A DNA stretch of 6,202 nt from Halobacteriales archaeon (GTDB lineage Archaea > Thermoplasmatota > SW-10-69-26 > JACQPN01 > JAIVGT01). A program made the translations under genes and the position numbers. Positions 1-5,879 of this stretch are shown piece after piece. The notes below the pieces were generated by a model. The model saw nothing but the letters and a program-made list of their open reading frames with translations. It was not told where the DNA came from and made no database searches. The stretch lies in the NCBI GenBank assembly GCA_020201485.1, contig JAIVGT010000252.1, forward strand, positions 1-6,202, written 5' to 3'. How positions within the stretch are numbered: the first letter of the stretch is position 1; each line of letters starts with the position of its first letter.

Positions 1-548
1 TCGCCGGGGAGCGCTGGGAAGGCCTGGCCTGGCAAGCGCAGCCCGACCGCACGAAGCTCGGCCCGGCGTTCAAGGGCCTCGCGCCCAAGGTCACGGAGGC
101 GCTCAAGGCCCAGCCGGCGCTGGAGCTGCGCGCCGCGCTCGAAGCCGGCCCGTACCCGCTCGACGTGGACGGGCAGCAGGCCAGCATCACCGCGGACATG
201 GTGAAGTTCGCCAGCACGCTGCCCGAGGGCGTCGTCGGCTCCGACTTCGACGGGGGCAGCGTGTACCTCGACACGCACATCACGCCCGAGCTGGCCGCGG
301 AGGGATTGGCGCGGGAGATCGTGCGCCGCGTGCAGGAGATGCGCAAGGAGGCGAAGCTGGAGCGCGGCCAGGCCATCCGCACCGAGCTCCGCCTCGACCC
401 GCAGCGCGCGGCCCAGCTCCAGCCGCACCTGGCCCGCATCGCCGAGCAGACGCGCAGCGCGAGCCTGACGCTCAGCGACAGCCCCACGGGCAAGCACGTC
501 AAGGAATGGGACATCGAGGGCGAGCAGGTGACCATCGCCATCGGCTGA
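1..548 (+). CDS. ileS: Isoleucyl-tRNA synthetase, C-terminal 181 residues (5'-truncated by window edge)
   Basis: This is the tail of the cytoplasmic enzyme that attaches isoleucine to tRNA-Ile. The reading frame is open from the window edge (first complete codon at base 3) to TGA at 546-548. The GTG at 165 is internal, because coding sequence with family character continues upstream of it. The recognisable block is the segment LDTHITPELAAEGLAREIVR followed by VQEMRKEAKLE. It matches the conserved anticodon-binding/C-terminal helical region of class I IleRS (the family pattern L-T-x-E-L-x-x-E-G-x-A-R-E-x-x-R-x-x-Q-x-x-R-K). An upstream KLGPAFKGLAPKV stretch fits the preceding junction. The catalytic HIGH and KMSKS motifs lie outside the window. 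The style is that of archaeal/eukaryotic-like IleRS, which some bacteria also carry. The identification is made from motifs and is strong; subtype is less certain. Confidence 0.93.
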   Translation, partial: AGERWEGLAWQAQPDRTKLGPAFKGLAPKVTEALKAQPALELRAALEAGPYPLDVDGQQASITADMVKFASTLPEGVVGSDFDGGSVYLDTHITPELAAEGLAREIVRRVQEMRKEAKLERGQAIRTELRLDPQRAAQLQPHLARIAEQTRSASLTLSDSPTGKHVKEWDIEGEQVTIAIG

Positions 549-551
549 ACC

Positions 552-588
552 GGGCAACCACCGCGGCCTGTCCGCGAGGGTTGTGCCC
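552..588 (+). other. Imperfect hairpin between ileS and the CARDB gene
   Basis: Starting three bases after the ileS stop, GGGC-AACC (552-559) pairs with GGTT-GT-GCCC (579-588), leaving a two-base bulge. Inside it CGCGG (562-566) pairs with CCGCG (572-576) around a CCTGT loop. It could protect or process the ileS 3' end. Archaeal terminators are usually U-rich tracts and no T-run follows, so calling it a terminator would be inference. Confidence 0.4.
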
Positions 589-590
589 TC

Positions 591-598
591 ACCTACTT
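591..598 (+). promoter_or_regulatory. Possible TATA-like element for the CARDB gene
   Basis: ACCTACTT is the most AT-rich spot in the ileS-CARDB spacer and is centred about 38 bases before the ATG at 633. The same octamer occurs before the secreted gene at 4328. At the archaeal TATA-to-start distance it would give a short leader of roughly 10 bases. This is inference from position only; the match to a consensus TATA box is poor. Confidence 0.35.
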
Positions 599-632
599 GG
601 CGGGCAGGCACCCAGCCCGGGAAGAGGCTCCC

Positions 633-2396
633 ATGCGGAACGCAGCCTGGCTCCTCCTGCTGGCCTTGGTCCTTTCCTCGCTGCCCGGCGCGCAGGCCGC
701 GAGCCAACCCGACCTGAAGGTGACGAGCCTCGGCGTCACGCCGGGCGCGCCGACCGCGGGGCAGGGCGTGCGCTTCACGGCCGTGGTGCACAACAGCGGC
801 GGCAGCGACAGCGCCGGGTTCGACGTGGGGTTCGAGGTGGACGGCGACGCCATCGGCGTCACGCACGTCGCCGACCTCGCCGCGGGCCAGAGCAAGAGCG
901 TCGATTCCCCGACCTGGGTCGCCACGCAGGGCAGCCACACCGCCGTCGCCGCCGCGGACGCGGGCCACGCCGTGAACGAGTCGGGCGAGGGCAACAACGA
1001 CCTCACGAAGGCCTTCAGCGCCGGCGCGCACGTCGACCAGCCCGACATCAAGGTCAGCGCCATCACCTTCAACCCGCCCAGCCCGGCCCAGGGCCAGGAC
1101 GTGGCTGCGGTCATCCACCTCGTGAACGCGGGCGAGGTCTCCGCCGGCGCGTTCACGGTGACGGTGAGCGCGGACGGGAACCCGATGGAGCCCATCGCCG
1201 TGGCGCGCCTCGACCCGCTCGCCGAGGTCGCGTACACGCGCGGCGGCATCACCGTGGACACGACGCACCACATCCAGGCCATCGCCGACAGCGAGCACGC
1301 CGTCGCCGAGGCGGATGAGTTCAACAACGAGCTCACGGTGGACATCGGGCCCTCGCAGCCCAAGCCCGACCTCGTCGTCACCGGCCTGTCCATGAGCCCG
1401 CCCGCGCCGAACCCGGGCGCGAGCACGACGCTGACCGCCTACGTGAAGAACCAGGGCAGCGCCGCCTCCGGCGCGGCGCGCCTCGCCTTCCTCGACGGCA
1501 ACGCCACCATCGGCACGGCGAACATCCCCGCGCTCCCCGCCGGGCAGACGAGCAGCGCGCTCACCGCGACGTGGCGCGCCGTCGCCGGCAACCACACGCT
1601 GCGCGCCGTCGCCGACGACCAGCACGCCGTGGGGGAGCGCGACGAGAGCAACAACGAGGCCCGGCTCGCCGTCACGCCCGGCAGGCCGGCGGCCGACCTC
1701 GCCGCGCTCGGCCTCACCGCCCGCCCGGCCGCGCCCGACGCCGGCACGCCCACCACGTTCAGCCTCGTCGTGCGCAACACCGGCACGGCGGACGCCGGCG
1801 CGTTCGACGTGACCTTCAGCGTGGACGGCAAGGGCATCGGCACGAGCCACATCCCCAGCCTGGCAGCGGCGCACAGCGCGACGCTCGCCTCGCCGACGTG
1901 GAGCGCGGTCGCCGGCACGCACACCGTCACCGCCCTCGCCGACAGCGCGCGGGTCCTGGCCGAGCCCAACGAGCAGAACAACCAGGACACGCTCAGCATC
2001 AGCGTCGGCCCGGCGGACGCGCAGCCCGTGGCGGGCACGGTCGTGCCCATCGTCGTCGAGGTCCGGAACAAGGGAGCGGGAGCGGCGGGTCCGTTCAGCG
2101 TCGTCGTCATGGTGGACGGGCAGCGCGTGGGAAGCGTGGACGTCGCCGGCCTGGCCGCAGGCGCGGGCACGAACGCGACGTGGGCGGAGTGGCACGCCGC
2201 GCCGGGCGCGCACACGTTCCAGGCGCTCGTGGACCCGGTGGATGCCGTGCGCGAGTCGGACGAGGGCAACAACGCGGCGAAGCTCGAGCCGACCGCCATG
2301 CAGCCCAGCCACCCCAAGCCCATCCCGGACGCCGGGCTGGGCCTGGCGCTGCTCTGCCTCGCCGGGCTCGCGGCGCGCCGGCGCTCAGCGCGGTAG
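633..2396 (+). CDS. Secreted, probably surface-anchored protein of five CARDB repeats
   Basis: An exported 587-residue protein. Residues 1-22 form a signal peptide (basic start, Leu-rich core, cleavage likely after PGAQA). Five Ig-like CARDB repeats follow at about 26-128, 137-239, 245-348, 354-458 and 460-550. Four open with a P/A-D-L/I strand, and all five close with an E-x2-E-x-N-N signature (E116, E226, E335, E444 and E540 starts). Between lie V/Y-x-N-x-G/K-G and D-G-x2-I/V-G strand motifs. The tail (about 564-587) is IPDAG, a hydrophobic stretch and RRRSAR, which resembles C-terminal sorting or membrane-anchor signals. CARDB domains are known mainly from cell-surface and adhesion proteins, so a structural or adhesive envelope role is inferred; no catalytic domain is visible. 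I chose ATG 633 because it starts directly at the signal peptide; the frame extends to a TTG at 597. Repeat 5 lacks the opening strand. The gene overlaps the mazG-like gene tail-to-tail by 12 bases. Confidence 0.85.
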   Translation: MRNAAWLLLLALVLSSLPGAQAASQPDLKVTSLGVTPGAPTAGQGVRFTAVVHNSGGSDSAGFDVGFEVDGDAIGVTHVADLAAGQSKSVDSPTWVATQGSHTAVAAADAGHAVNESGEGNNDLTKAFSAGAHVDQPDIKVSAITFNPPSPAQGQDVAAVIHLVNAGEVSAGAFTVTVSADGNPMEPIAVARLDPLAEVAYTRGGITVDTTHHIQAIADSEHAVAEADEFNNELTVDIGPSQPKPDLVVTGLSMSPPAPNPGASTTLTAYVKNQGSAASGAARLAFLDGNATIGTANIPALPAGQTSSALTATWRAVAGNHTLRAVADDQHAVGERDESNNEARLAVTPGRPAADLAALGLTARPAAPDAGTPTTFSLVVRNTGTADAGAFDVTFSVDGKGIGTSHIPSLAAAHSATLASPTWSAVAGTHTVTALADSARVLAEPNEQNNQDTLSISVGPADAQPVAGTVVPIVVEVRNKGAGAAGPFSVVVMVDGQRVGSVDVAGLAAGAGTNATWAEWHAAPGAHTFQALVDPVDAVRESDEGNNAAKLEPTAMQPSHPKPIPDAGLGLALLCLAGLAARRRSAR

Positions 2397-2675
2397 GTCG
2401 GTCCACGTGCGCGTCACGTCGCCCATCGGCCGCTGGAGGAACTTCGCCCGGAGCTGCCCCTCCGCGTCCTGGCCGAGGACGTTGCACAGGCTGAGCGCCA
2501 GGAACAGCACGTCCACCGCCTCCTTGCCCGCGTGCTCCTGCTGGCCCTTGCGCACGGCGCGCGCCAGCTCGCCCACCTCCTCCTGCAGCACGCTGACGAG
2601 GAACGCCGCGCCGCTCGCCCGGTCCTGCGCGGCGAAGCGCGCGGCGAGCTCGGCCTGCAGGGCGTGGAGGGTCAT
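2385..2675 (-). CDS. MazG-like nucleotide pyrophosphohydrolase (NTP-PPase), 96 aa
   Basis: A small all-alpha NTP pyrophosphohydrolase of the MazG superfamily. These enzymes hydrolyse nucleoside triphosphates to monophosphate and pyrophosphate, usually to clear aberrant or modified nucleotides. The metal-binding signature E-x2-E-(12-28)-E-x2-D is present as E33-x2-E36 in QEEVGELARAV and E52-x2-D55 in KEAVDVLFLALSL, with a 15-residue spacing. The ending, LCNVLGQDAEGQLRAKF, matches the helix that follows in small archaeal and bacterial MazG-like proteins. The length is normal for single-domain members. ATG at 2675 is chosen because family similarity begins there (MTLHALQAEL) and a CTATGA element lies 25 bases upstream; an in-frame ATG at 2738 would add 21 residues without family character. 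The substrate cannot be told from sequence. It is transcribed divergently from pdxS and its end overlaps the CARDB gene. Confidence 0.83.
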   Translation of the reverse strand: MTLHALQAELAARFAAQDRASGAAFLVSVLQEEVGELARAVRKGQQEHAGKEAVDVLFLALSLCNVLGQDAEGQLRAKFLQRPMGDVTRTWTDLPR

Positions 2676-2695
2676 GCGCGGGGAACGGCGCGCAG

Positions 2696-2705
2696 CCTCA
2701 TAGGC
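2696..2705 (-). promoter_or_regulatory. TATA-like element of the mazG-like gene
   Basis: On the minus strand this reads GCCTATGAGG, centred about 25 bases before the ATG at 2675. That is the right spacing for leaderless archaeal transcription. It is a weak match, supported mainly by position. Confidence 0.4.
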
Positions 2706-2736
2706 GCGGCGGAAACAGCCGGGGGAAGGGGGCTGC

Positions 2737-2792
2737 ATGCGCCCGTTTCGCGGCGGGTTTCCGCGCATCGCAAAGACATGCGCGCGGCGCAT
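2737..2792. promoter_or_regulatory. Cluster of ATGCGC/GCGCAT dyads upstream of pdxS (candidate operator)
   Basis: Four copies of one hexamer in alternating orientation occupy this stretch: ATGCGC 2737-2742, GCGCAT 2763-2768, ATGCGC 2778-2783 and GCGCAT 2787-2792. A fifth copy lies at 2674-2679, over the start codon of the mazG-like gene. The last two of the four form a compact dyad, ATGCGC-N3-GCGCAT. The middle pair forms a 7-bp inverted repeat (CGCGCAT/ATGCGCG) with a 9-base spacer. The rest of the window has about eight scattered copies in coding DNA, plus a palindrome before pdxT. Regulator binding is inference. Confidence 0.4.
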
Positions 2793-2834
2793 GGTTTCCC
2801 GCCCGGCGGGCCGCCGCCGGCAGCCGCAAACCCT

Positions 2835-2842
2835 CTTATACA
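2835..2842 (+). promoter_or_regulatory. TATA box of pdxS
   Basis: CTTATACA stands out in otherwise extremely GC-rich DNA and is centred about 28 bases before ATG 2866. A purine-containing GCAAA lies just upstream, where a TFB-recognition element is expected. The spacing predicts transcription starting at or within a few bases of the start codon, so the mRNA would be leaderless. This is the best promoter in the window. Confidence 0.7.
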
Positions 2843-2865
2843 CAGCCGCGGATGGCGCCGCGACC

Positions 2866-3885
2866 ATGCCCGCGAACGTGGACCTGTCGAAGCTGCGCCA
2901 CGGCACCGAGCTCCTCAAGCGCGGCTTCGCCGCCATGCAGAAGGGCGGCGTGGTCATGGACGTCACGAACGCCGAGCAGGCAGCCATCGCCGAGGACGCA
3001 GGCGCGGTCGCGGTCATGGCCCTGGAGCGCGTGCCGGCGGACATCCGCGCGCAGGGCGGCGTGGCGCGCATGGCCGACCCGCGCATCGTGCAGAACATCA
3101 TCGACACCGTCACCATCCCGGTCATGGCCAAGGCCCGCATCGGGCACCTCGTCGAGGCCCACATCCTCGAGGGCCTGGGCGTGGACATGATCGACGAGTC
3201 CGAGGTGCTCACGCCGGCGGACCCGTTCTTCCACATCGACAAGCGGCCGTACACCGTGCCCTATGTGTGCGGCGCGCGCAGCCTGGGCGAGGCCACGCGG
3301 CGCATCTTCGAGGGCGCGGCCATGGTGCGCACGAAGGGCGAGGCGGGCACGGGCAACGTCATCGAGGCCGTGCGCCACCGCCGGCTCATCAGCCGCGGCA
3401 TCGAGGAGGTGCAGCGCCTGGACAAAGACGCGCTCCGCGAGCTGGCCGCGCACTACGCCGGCCGGTACGCCGTGCTCCTGGGCGAGGCGCGCCGGGAGGC
3501 CAGCCTCGACCCCACGCCCGCGGCGAAGGACCACCTGTGGGCCGACCTGACGCTCGAGACGGCGACCGACGGCCTGTTCGACGTGCTCCTCGACATCCAC
3601 AAGCTGGGCCGCCTGCCCGTGGTGGACTTCGCCGCCGGCGGAATCGCCACGCCCGCGGACGCGGCGCTCATGATGCGGCTGGGCAACGACGGCGTGTTCG
3701 TCGGCTCGGGCATCTTCAAGAGCAACGACCCGGAGCGCCGGGCGCGCGCCATCGTCGAGGCCGTGCTGCACCACGACGACCCGAAAGTGCTGGCCGAGGT
3801 CAGCATCGGCCTGGGCGAGGCCATGCCGGGCAAGACCATCGAGAGCATCGCGCCCCAGGACCGGCTCCAGGAGCGCGGCTGGTAA
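2866..3885 (+). CDS. pdxS: Pyridoxal 5'-phosphate synthase, synthase subunit PdxS
   Basis: The (beta/alpha)8 lyase subunit of DXP-independent PLP synthase, cytoplasmic. It condenses ribose 5-phosphate (or ribulose 5-phosphate), glyceraldehyde 3-phosphate and ammonia from PdxT into PLP. Conserved blocks occur in order: [13 protein letters not shown] with D32, [20 protein letters not shown] with K89, [21 protein letters not shown] with K157, [31 protein letters not shown] and the C-terminal QERGW. D32, K89 and K157 correspond at a constant offset of 8 to Asp24, Lys81 and Lys149 of the Bacillus enzyme, including both lysines that carry covalent intermediates. At 339 residues it exceeds the bacterial length of about 294. 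The excess includes about 37 residues before LPVV, in the region where some archaeal PdxS carry an insertion. ATG 2866 is supported by family length and the TATA box; a frame extension to 2737 is not. It is followed after one base by a membrane-protein gene; pdxT lies about 2.3 kb downstream. Confidence 0.97.
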   Translation: MPANVDLSKLRHGTELLKRGFAAMQKGGVVMDVTNAEQAAIAEDAGAVAVMALERVPADIRAQGGVARMADPRIVQNIIDTVTIPVMAKARIGHLVEAHILEGLGVDMIDESEVLTPADPFFHIDKRPYTVPYVCGARSLGEATRRIFEGAAMVRTKGEAGTGNVIEAVRHRRLISRGIEEVQRLDKDALRELAAHYAGRYAVLLGEARREASLDPTPAAKDHLWADLTLETATDGLFDVLLDIHKLGRLPVVDFAAGGIATPADAALMMRLGNDGVFVGSGIFKSNDPERRARAIVEAVLHHDDPKVLAEVSIGLGEAMPGKTIESIAPQDRLQERGW

Positions 3886-3886
3886 C

Positions 3887-4279
3887 GTGCTCGCCCTGCG
3901 CACGCTCGGCGTGGGCCTCGTGGCCATCGGCGTCCTCGGGGTGCTCGCGGCGGGCATCGGCCTGCTCGGGCTGAGCGGCATCCTGCCCGGGCTCCTCCTC
4001 CTCGGCCTCACCCTGCCGCTCGTCCCGGTCGCGACCTCGGGCTTGACAGGGCCGACGGACCGCGCGCAGCGGCTGCGCATCTCCTTCGGCCTGCTCCTGT
4101 GGTTCGCCGGCGCCGGGCTCGTCGTGTTCGGCCCGAGCGTGGGGCTGGCGGCGAGCGTGGAGCGGGCGGGTCTGTCCATCGCCGCGCTGAGCGGGGCCGT
4201 GCTCGCCCTCGCCGGGATGGGCTGCTTGCGACCCGCGCTGACGCGGCAGCAACGGCGGCAGGCGCGCGAGCGGGCCTGA
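3887..4279 (+). CDS. Small four-helix membrane protein, function unknown
   Basis: I do not recognise this 130-residue protein. It is strongly hydrophobic with four predicted membrane segments at about 7-28, 31-51, 66-90 and 95-114. The linker between helices 2 and 3 is polar (TGPTDRAQRLR), and the C-terminal tail is very basic (RQQRRQARERA), which should face the cytoplasm. Gly, Leu and Ala dominate and no catalytic or metal-binding motif is visible. It starts with GTG one base after the pdxS stop codon, so it is almost certainly co-transcribed with pdxS; a GGAG at 3870-3873 inside pdxS may assist initiation. The tight linkage makes a link to vitamin B6 conceivable, but the sequence gives no direct evidence for this, and it could be an unrelated passenger. 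That the gene is real is well supported by its frame, helix periodicity and spacing. Confidence 0.75.
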   Translation: MLALRTLGVGLVAIGVLGVLAAGIGLLGLSGILPGLLLLGLTLPLVPVATSGLTGPTDRAQRLRISFGLLLWFAGAGLVVFGPSVGLAASVERAGLSIAALSGAVLALAGMGCLRPALTRQQRRQARERA

Positions 4280-4295
4280 CCACGCCATCCACAGA

Positions 4296-4303
4296 ACCTA
4301 CTT
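4296..4303 (+). promoter_or_regulatory. Possible TATA-like element of the secreted six-cysteine gene
   Basis: ACCTACTT is centred about 28 bases before the ATG at 4328, with a preceding ACAGA. The octamer is identical to the one before the CARDB gene at 591-598. Its position suits leaderless transcription; the match to the consensus is weak. Confidence 0.4.
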
Positions 4304-4327
4304 CGGCGCACGCAGCGTTGGCCGAGC

Positions 4328-5092
4328 ATGCTGCGCGCCCTCGTCGCATCCTTCGCCTTGCTGGCGCTGGCCGGCACTGCGGCCGCCATGCCGTGCGTGT
4401 ACGGCGAGACGCCCTTCCCCACCGGCGGGTACGCGGTGTGCGTGCTGGGCACGCTCCACCAGGAGGCCGGCAGCAGCGACCCGAGCTATCATTACCGCCA
4501 GGTGCAGGACGCGAACGTGCCGGTCTTCGTCAGCGACATCGAGACGATGGGGCCGGTGGGCGTCACGACGAACGTGGGCGCGCAGCAGGTGGACTACGCG
4601 ACCGATTACGGCTACACCTACCCGGGCGACGCGGGCGGGGGCAGCTCGCACGGCCGGCTCACCTTCGTCGGGGTGCAGGGCGGCGTCGGGACGTCGAGCG
4701 CGCTCGGCGAGGCGTACACGCTGGGCTTCCAGCAGAACGGCGTCGAGGGCGCGACCTACGACGACAACGGGGGCACGACCTACGCCCAGCATTTCCGCTC
4801 CAATGCGACGTTCCTCGGCCTGTTCATGTGCGACGTCAGCCTGCGCTGCGAGCAGGTCGGCTTCCGCCAGCAGCAGGCCAGCTACGACGACGGCTCCGGC
4901 ACGACCAGCTTTGACGAGCGCTGGGTGGGCGCGAGCGCCCCCGGGCTGAGCGCCAGCCTGTCGGAGTCCTCCGGGGATGGCCAGCCGTGCAAGCAGACCG
5001 TCGAGGTCGAGGGCTTCGGCCCGAGTACGGAATGCGCCGTCCCCCTGCCCTGGGTCGAGGACGTGCCCACCTTCCCTCCGCCGCCCCTCTGA
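4328..5092 (+). CDS. Secreted six-cysteine protein, function unknown
   Basis: I do not recognise this 254-residue exported protein. Residues 1-20 form a clear signal peptide with an AGTAAA cleavage region, giving a mature start near MPCVYGE. The mature chain has six cysteines, C23, C38, C168, C174, C221 and C236, which pair off naturally by position (two N-terminal, two central, two C-terminal) and would allow three disulfides. The middle (about 80-165) is rich in Gly, Thr, Tyr, Ser and Asn, as in beta-rich extracellular folds, with a repeated Y-D-D-G/N-G/S-G-T-T motif at 144-151 and 186-193. The C-terminus is proline-rich (PTFPPPPL) and there is no anchor, so the protein is probably released or bound to a partner. 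ATG 4328 begins directly at the signal peptide. It follows the membrane-protein gene by 48 bases and has its own possible promoter. Confidence 0.75.
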   Translation: MLRALVASFALLALAGTAAAMPCVYGETPFPTGGYAVCVLGTLHQEAGSSDPSYHYRQVQDANVPVFVSDIETMGPVGVTTNVGAQQVDYATDYGYTYPGDAGGGSSHGRLTFVGVQGGVGTSSALGEAYTLGFQQNGVEGATYDDNGGTTYAQHFRSNATFLGLFMCDVSLRCEQVGFRQQQASYDDGSGTTSFDERWVGASAPGLSASLSESSGDGQPCKQTVEVEGFGPSTECAVPLPWVEDVPTFPPPPL

Positions 5093-5098
5093 ACCGCG

Positions 5099-5107
5099 AC
5101 GTTCAAG
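5099..5107 (+). promoter_or_regulatory. Possible TATA-like element of the deaminase gene
   Basis: ACGTTCAAG includes GTTCAA at 5101-5106, the only AT-richer patch in the 37-base spacer. It is centred about 27 bases before GTG 5130. This position favours the GTG start over ATG 5145. Weak consensus. Confidence 0.35.
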
Positions 5108-5129
5108 GGCCGCGCGGGCATGTCCGCGC

Positions 5130-5597
5130 GTGGACGAGCGGTGGATGCGCGAGGCCATCCGCGTCGCGGAGGAGGCCATCGCGAACGGCCAGACCCCCTT
5201 CGGGTGCGCCATCGTGCGCGACGGGCAGGTCCTGGCGCGCGGGCACAACGAGGTCTGGCTGCGCACGGACATCACCGCCCACGCCGAGGTCGTCGCCCTG
5301 CAGCGCGCCTGCCAGGCGGCGCGCGAGGTGCACCTGCGCGGCGCCACGGTCTACACCACGACCGAGCCGTGCCCGATGTGCATGGCCGCCTGCCATTGGG
5401 CGAACGTGGACCGCGTCGTGTTCGGCGCGCGCATCCCCGATGCCCTGCGCGCGGGCTTCCGCGAGCTCACCATCGGCGCCGAGGACATGGTGCGCCTGGG
5501 CAAGAGCAGCGTGCACGTCCAGGGGGGCGTGCTCGCCGCGGAGTGCGCCGCCCTCTTCCCGAAGTGGCAGGCCGCGGGCCGCGCTAAGCCGTACTGA
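5130..5597 (+). CDS. Zinc-dependent nucleoside/base deaminase (cytidine deaminase-like superfamily)
   Basis: A 155-residue cytoplasmic deaminase of the CDA-like superfamily, which replaces an amino group on a nucleobase or nucleotide by hydrolysis. The zinc-site signature is complete: H51-A-E53 supplies one ligand and the proton-shuttling glutamate, and P80-C81-P82-M83-C84 supplies the two cysteine ligands. TPFGCAIVRDG at 22-32 is the usual substrate-loop region and N40 lies in the conserved GHN. The distal part, FGARIPDALRAGFRELTI and the ending W-x7-KPY, is closer to guanine deaminase and uncharacterised nucleoside deaminases than to TadA. Substrate assignment (guanine, cytosine, a nucleoside or tRNA adenosine) is not secure. 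GTG 5130 gives DERWMREAIRVAEEA, a normal start for the family; ATG 5145 is the alternative. The 3' end overlaps a convergent gene by 14 bases. Confidence 0.87.
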   Translation: MDERWMREAIRVAEEAIANGQTPFGCAIVRDGQVLARGHNEVWLRTDITAHAEVVALQRACQAAREVHLRGATVYTTTEPCPMCMAACHWANVDRVVFGARIPDALRAGFRELTIGAEDMVRLGKSSVHVQGGVLAAECAALFPKWQAAGRAKPY

Positions 5598-5850
5598 GCT
5601 TGCGCCGCGCGTGCACCCAGCCCCCGACCGCCATGGCGCACCACGCCCCTTCGAGCAGGGTCAAGGCCGGGCTGCCGAGCTTCGCGGAGTACAGCGCGAG
5701 GATGAAGCTGCCCACGGCGTTCGCGCCGAAGTACGCGTCGCTCTCCCGGGCCAGCTTGCCCCACGCGCTCGCGCCAAAGGCGCCGAGGAGGAGGACGAAG
5801 CTGACGTAGCTGAGCGCTTCCCACGCCAGGTCGGGCAGGCCGAGGAACAC
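5584..5850 (-). CDS. Small three-helix membrane protein, CBU_0592-like family
   Basis: An 88-residue integral membrane protein with hydrophobic segments at about 12-30, 39-57 and 61-80 and a basic C-terminal RRK. The pattern Y40-x3-N44-x2-G47-S48, L53-Y54-S55, G59-S60 and E67-G68-x-W70 resembles the small CBU_0592-like membrane proteins as I remember them, whose function is unknown. Conserved Asn and Glu residues inside helices suggest something more specific than an anchor. GTG at 5850 is preferred because hydrophobic family-like sequence starts there, at VFLGLPDLAWEAL. The frame stays open upstream to 5997 but translates as Arg-rich shadow sequence. A CTTCTT on the minus strand at 5873-5880 is 25 bases upstream. 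It lies 29 bases after the small zinc protein on the same strand, so the two may be co-transcribed. Confidence 0.72.
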   Translation of the reverse strand: MFLGLPDLAWEALSYVSFVLLLGAFGASAWGKLARESDAYFGANAVGSFILALYSAKLGSPALTLLEGAWCAMAVGGWVHARRKLSTA

Positions 5851-5879
5851 GCCCGGGCATCGCGCGGCGAGGCAAGAAG

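Noticed and set aside
597..632. TTG start giving the CARDB protein 12 extra N-terminal residues
   Set aside because: It would place a charged stretch (HPAREEAP) before the signal peptide; ATG 633 starts at the expected place.
549..632. Search for a tRNA or small RNA gene in the ileS-CARDB spacer
   Set aside because: Only an imperfect hairpin is present; there is no cloverleaf, T-loop or CCA-like end, and the spacer is too short once the promoter is allowed for.
593..1426. Long minus-strand open frame of 277 codons opposite the CARDB gene
   Set aside because: It mirrors codon structure of the plus-strand repeats in GC-rich DNA; the translation is low-complexity Ser/Ala/Thr with no domain, while the opposite strand has a signal peptide and clear repeats. 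The minus frame at 1439-2323 is rejected for the same reason.
2716..2735. CAGCC-N10-GGCTG inverted repeat and G-runs in the mazG-pdxS spacer, considered as a terminator or G-quadruplex
   Set aside because: Only a 5-bp stem and two G-runs; such structures are expected by chance at this base composition.
2737..2865. Upstream ATG extension of PdxS by 43 residues
   Set aside because: The added residues are Arg-rich with no family similarity and would include the TATA box.
2836..4452. Minus-strand open frame of 538 codons across pdxS and the membrane-protein gene
   Set aside because: It lies opposite well-supported genes, its product is rich in Arg, Ala and His without motifs, and it would cover the pdxS TATA box.
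4298..5347. Minus-strand open frame of 349 codons opposite the six-cysteine and deaminase genes
   Set aside because: It is antisense to a clear signal-peptide protein and to a deaminase zinc site; its composition is that of a GC shadow.
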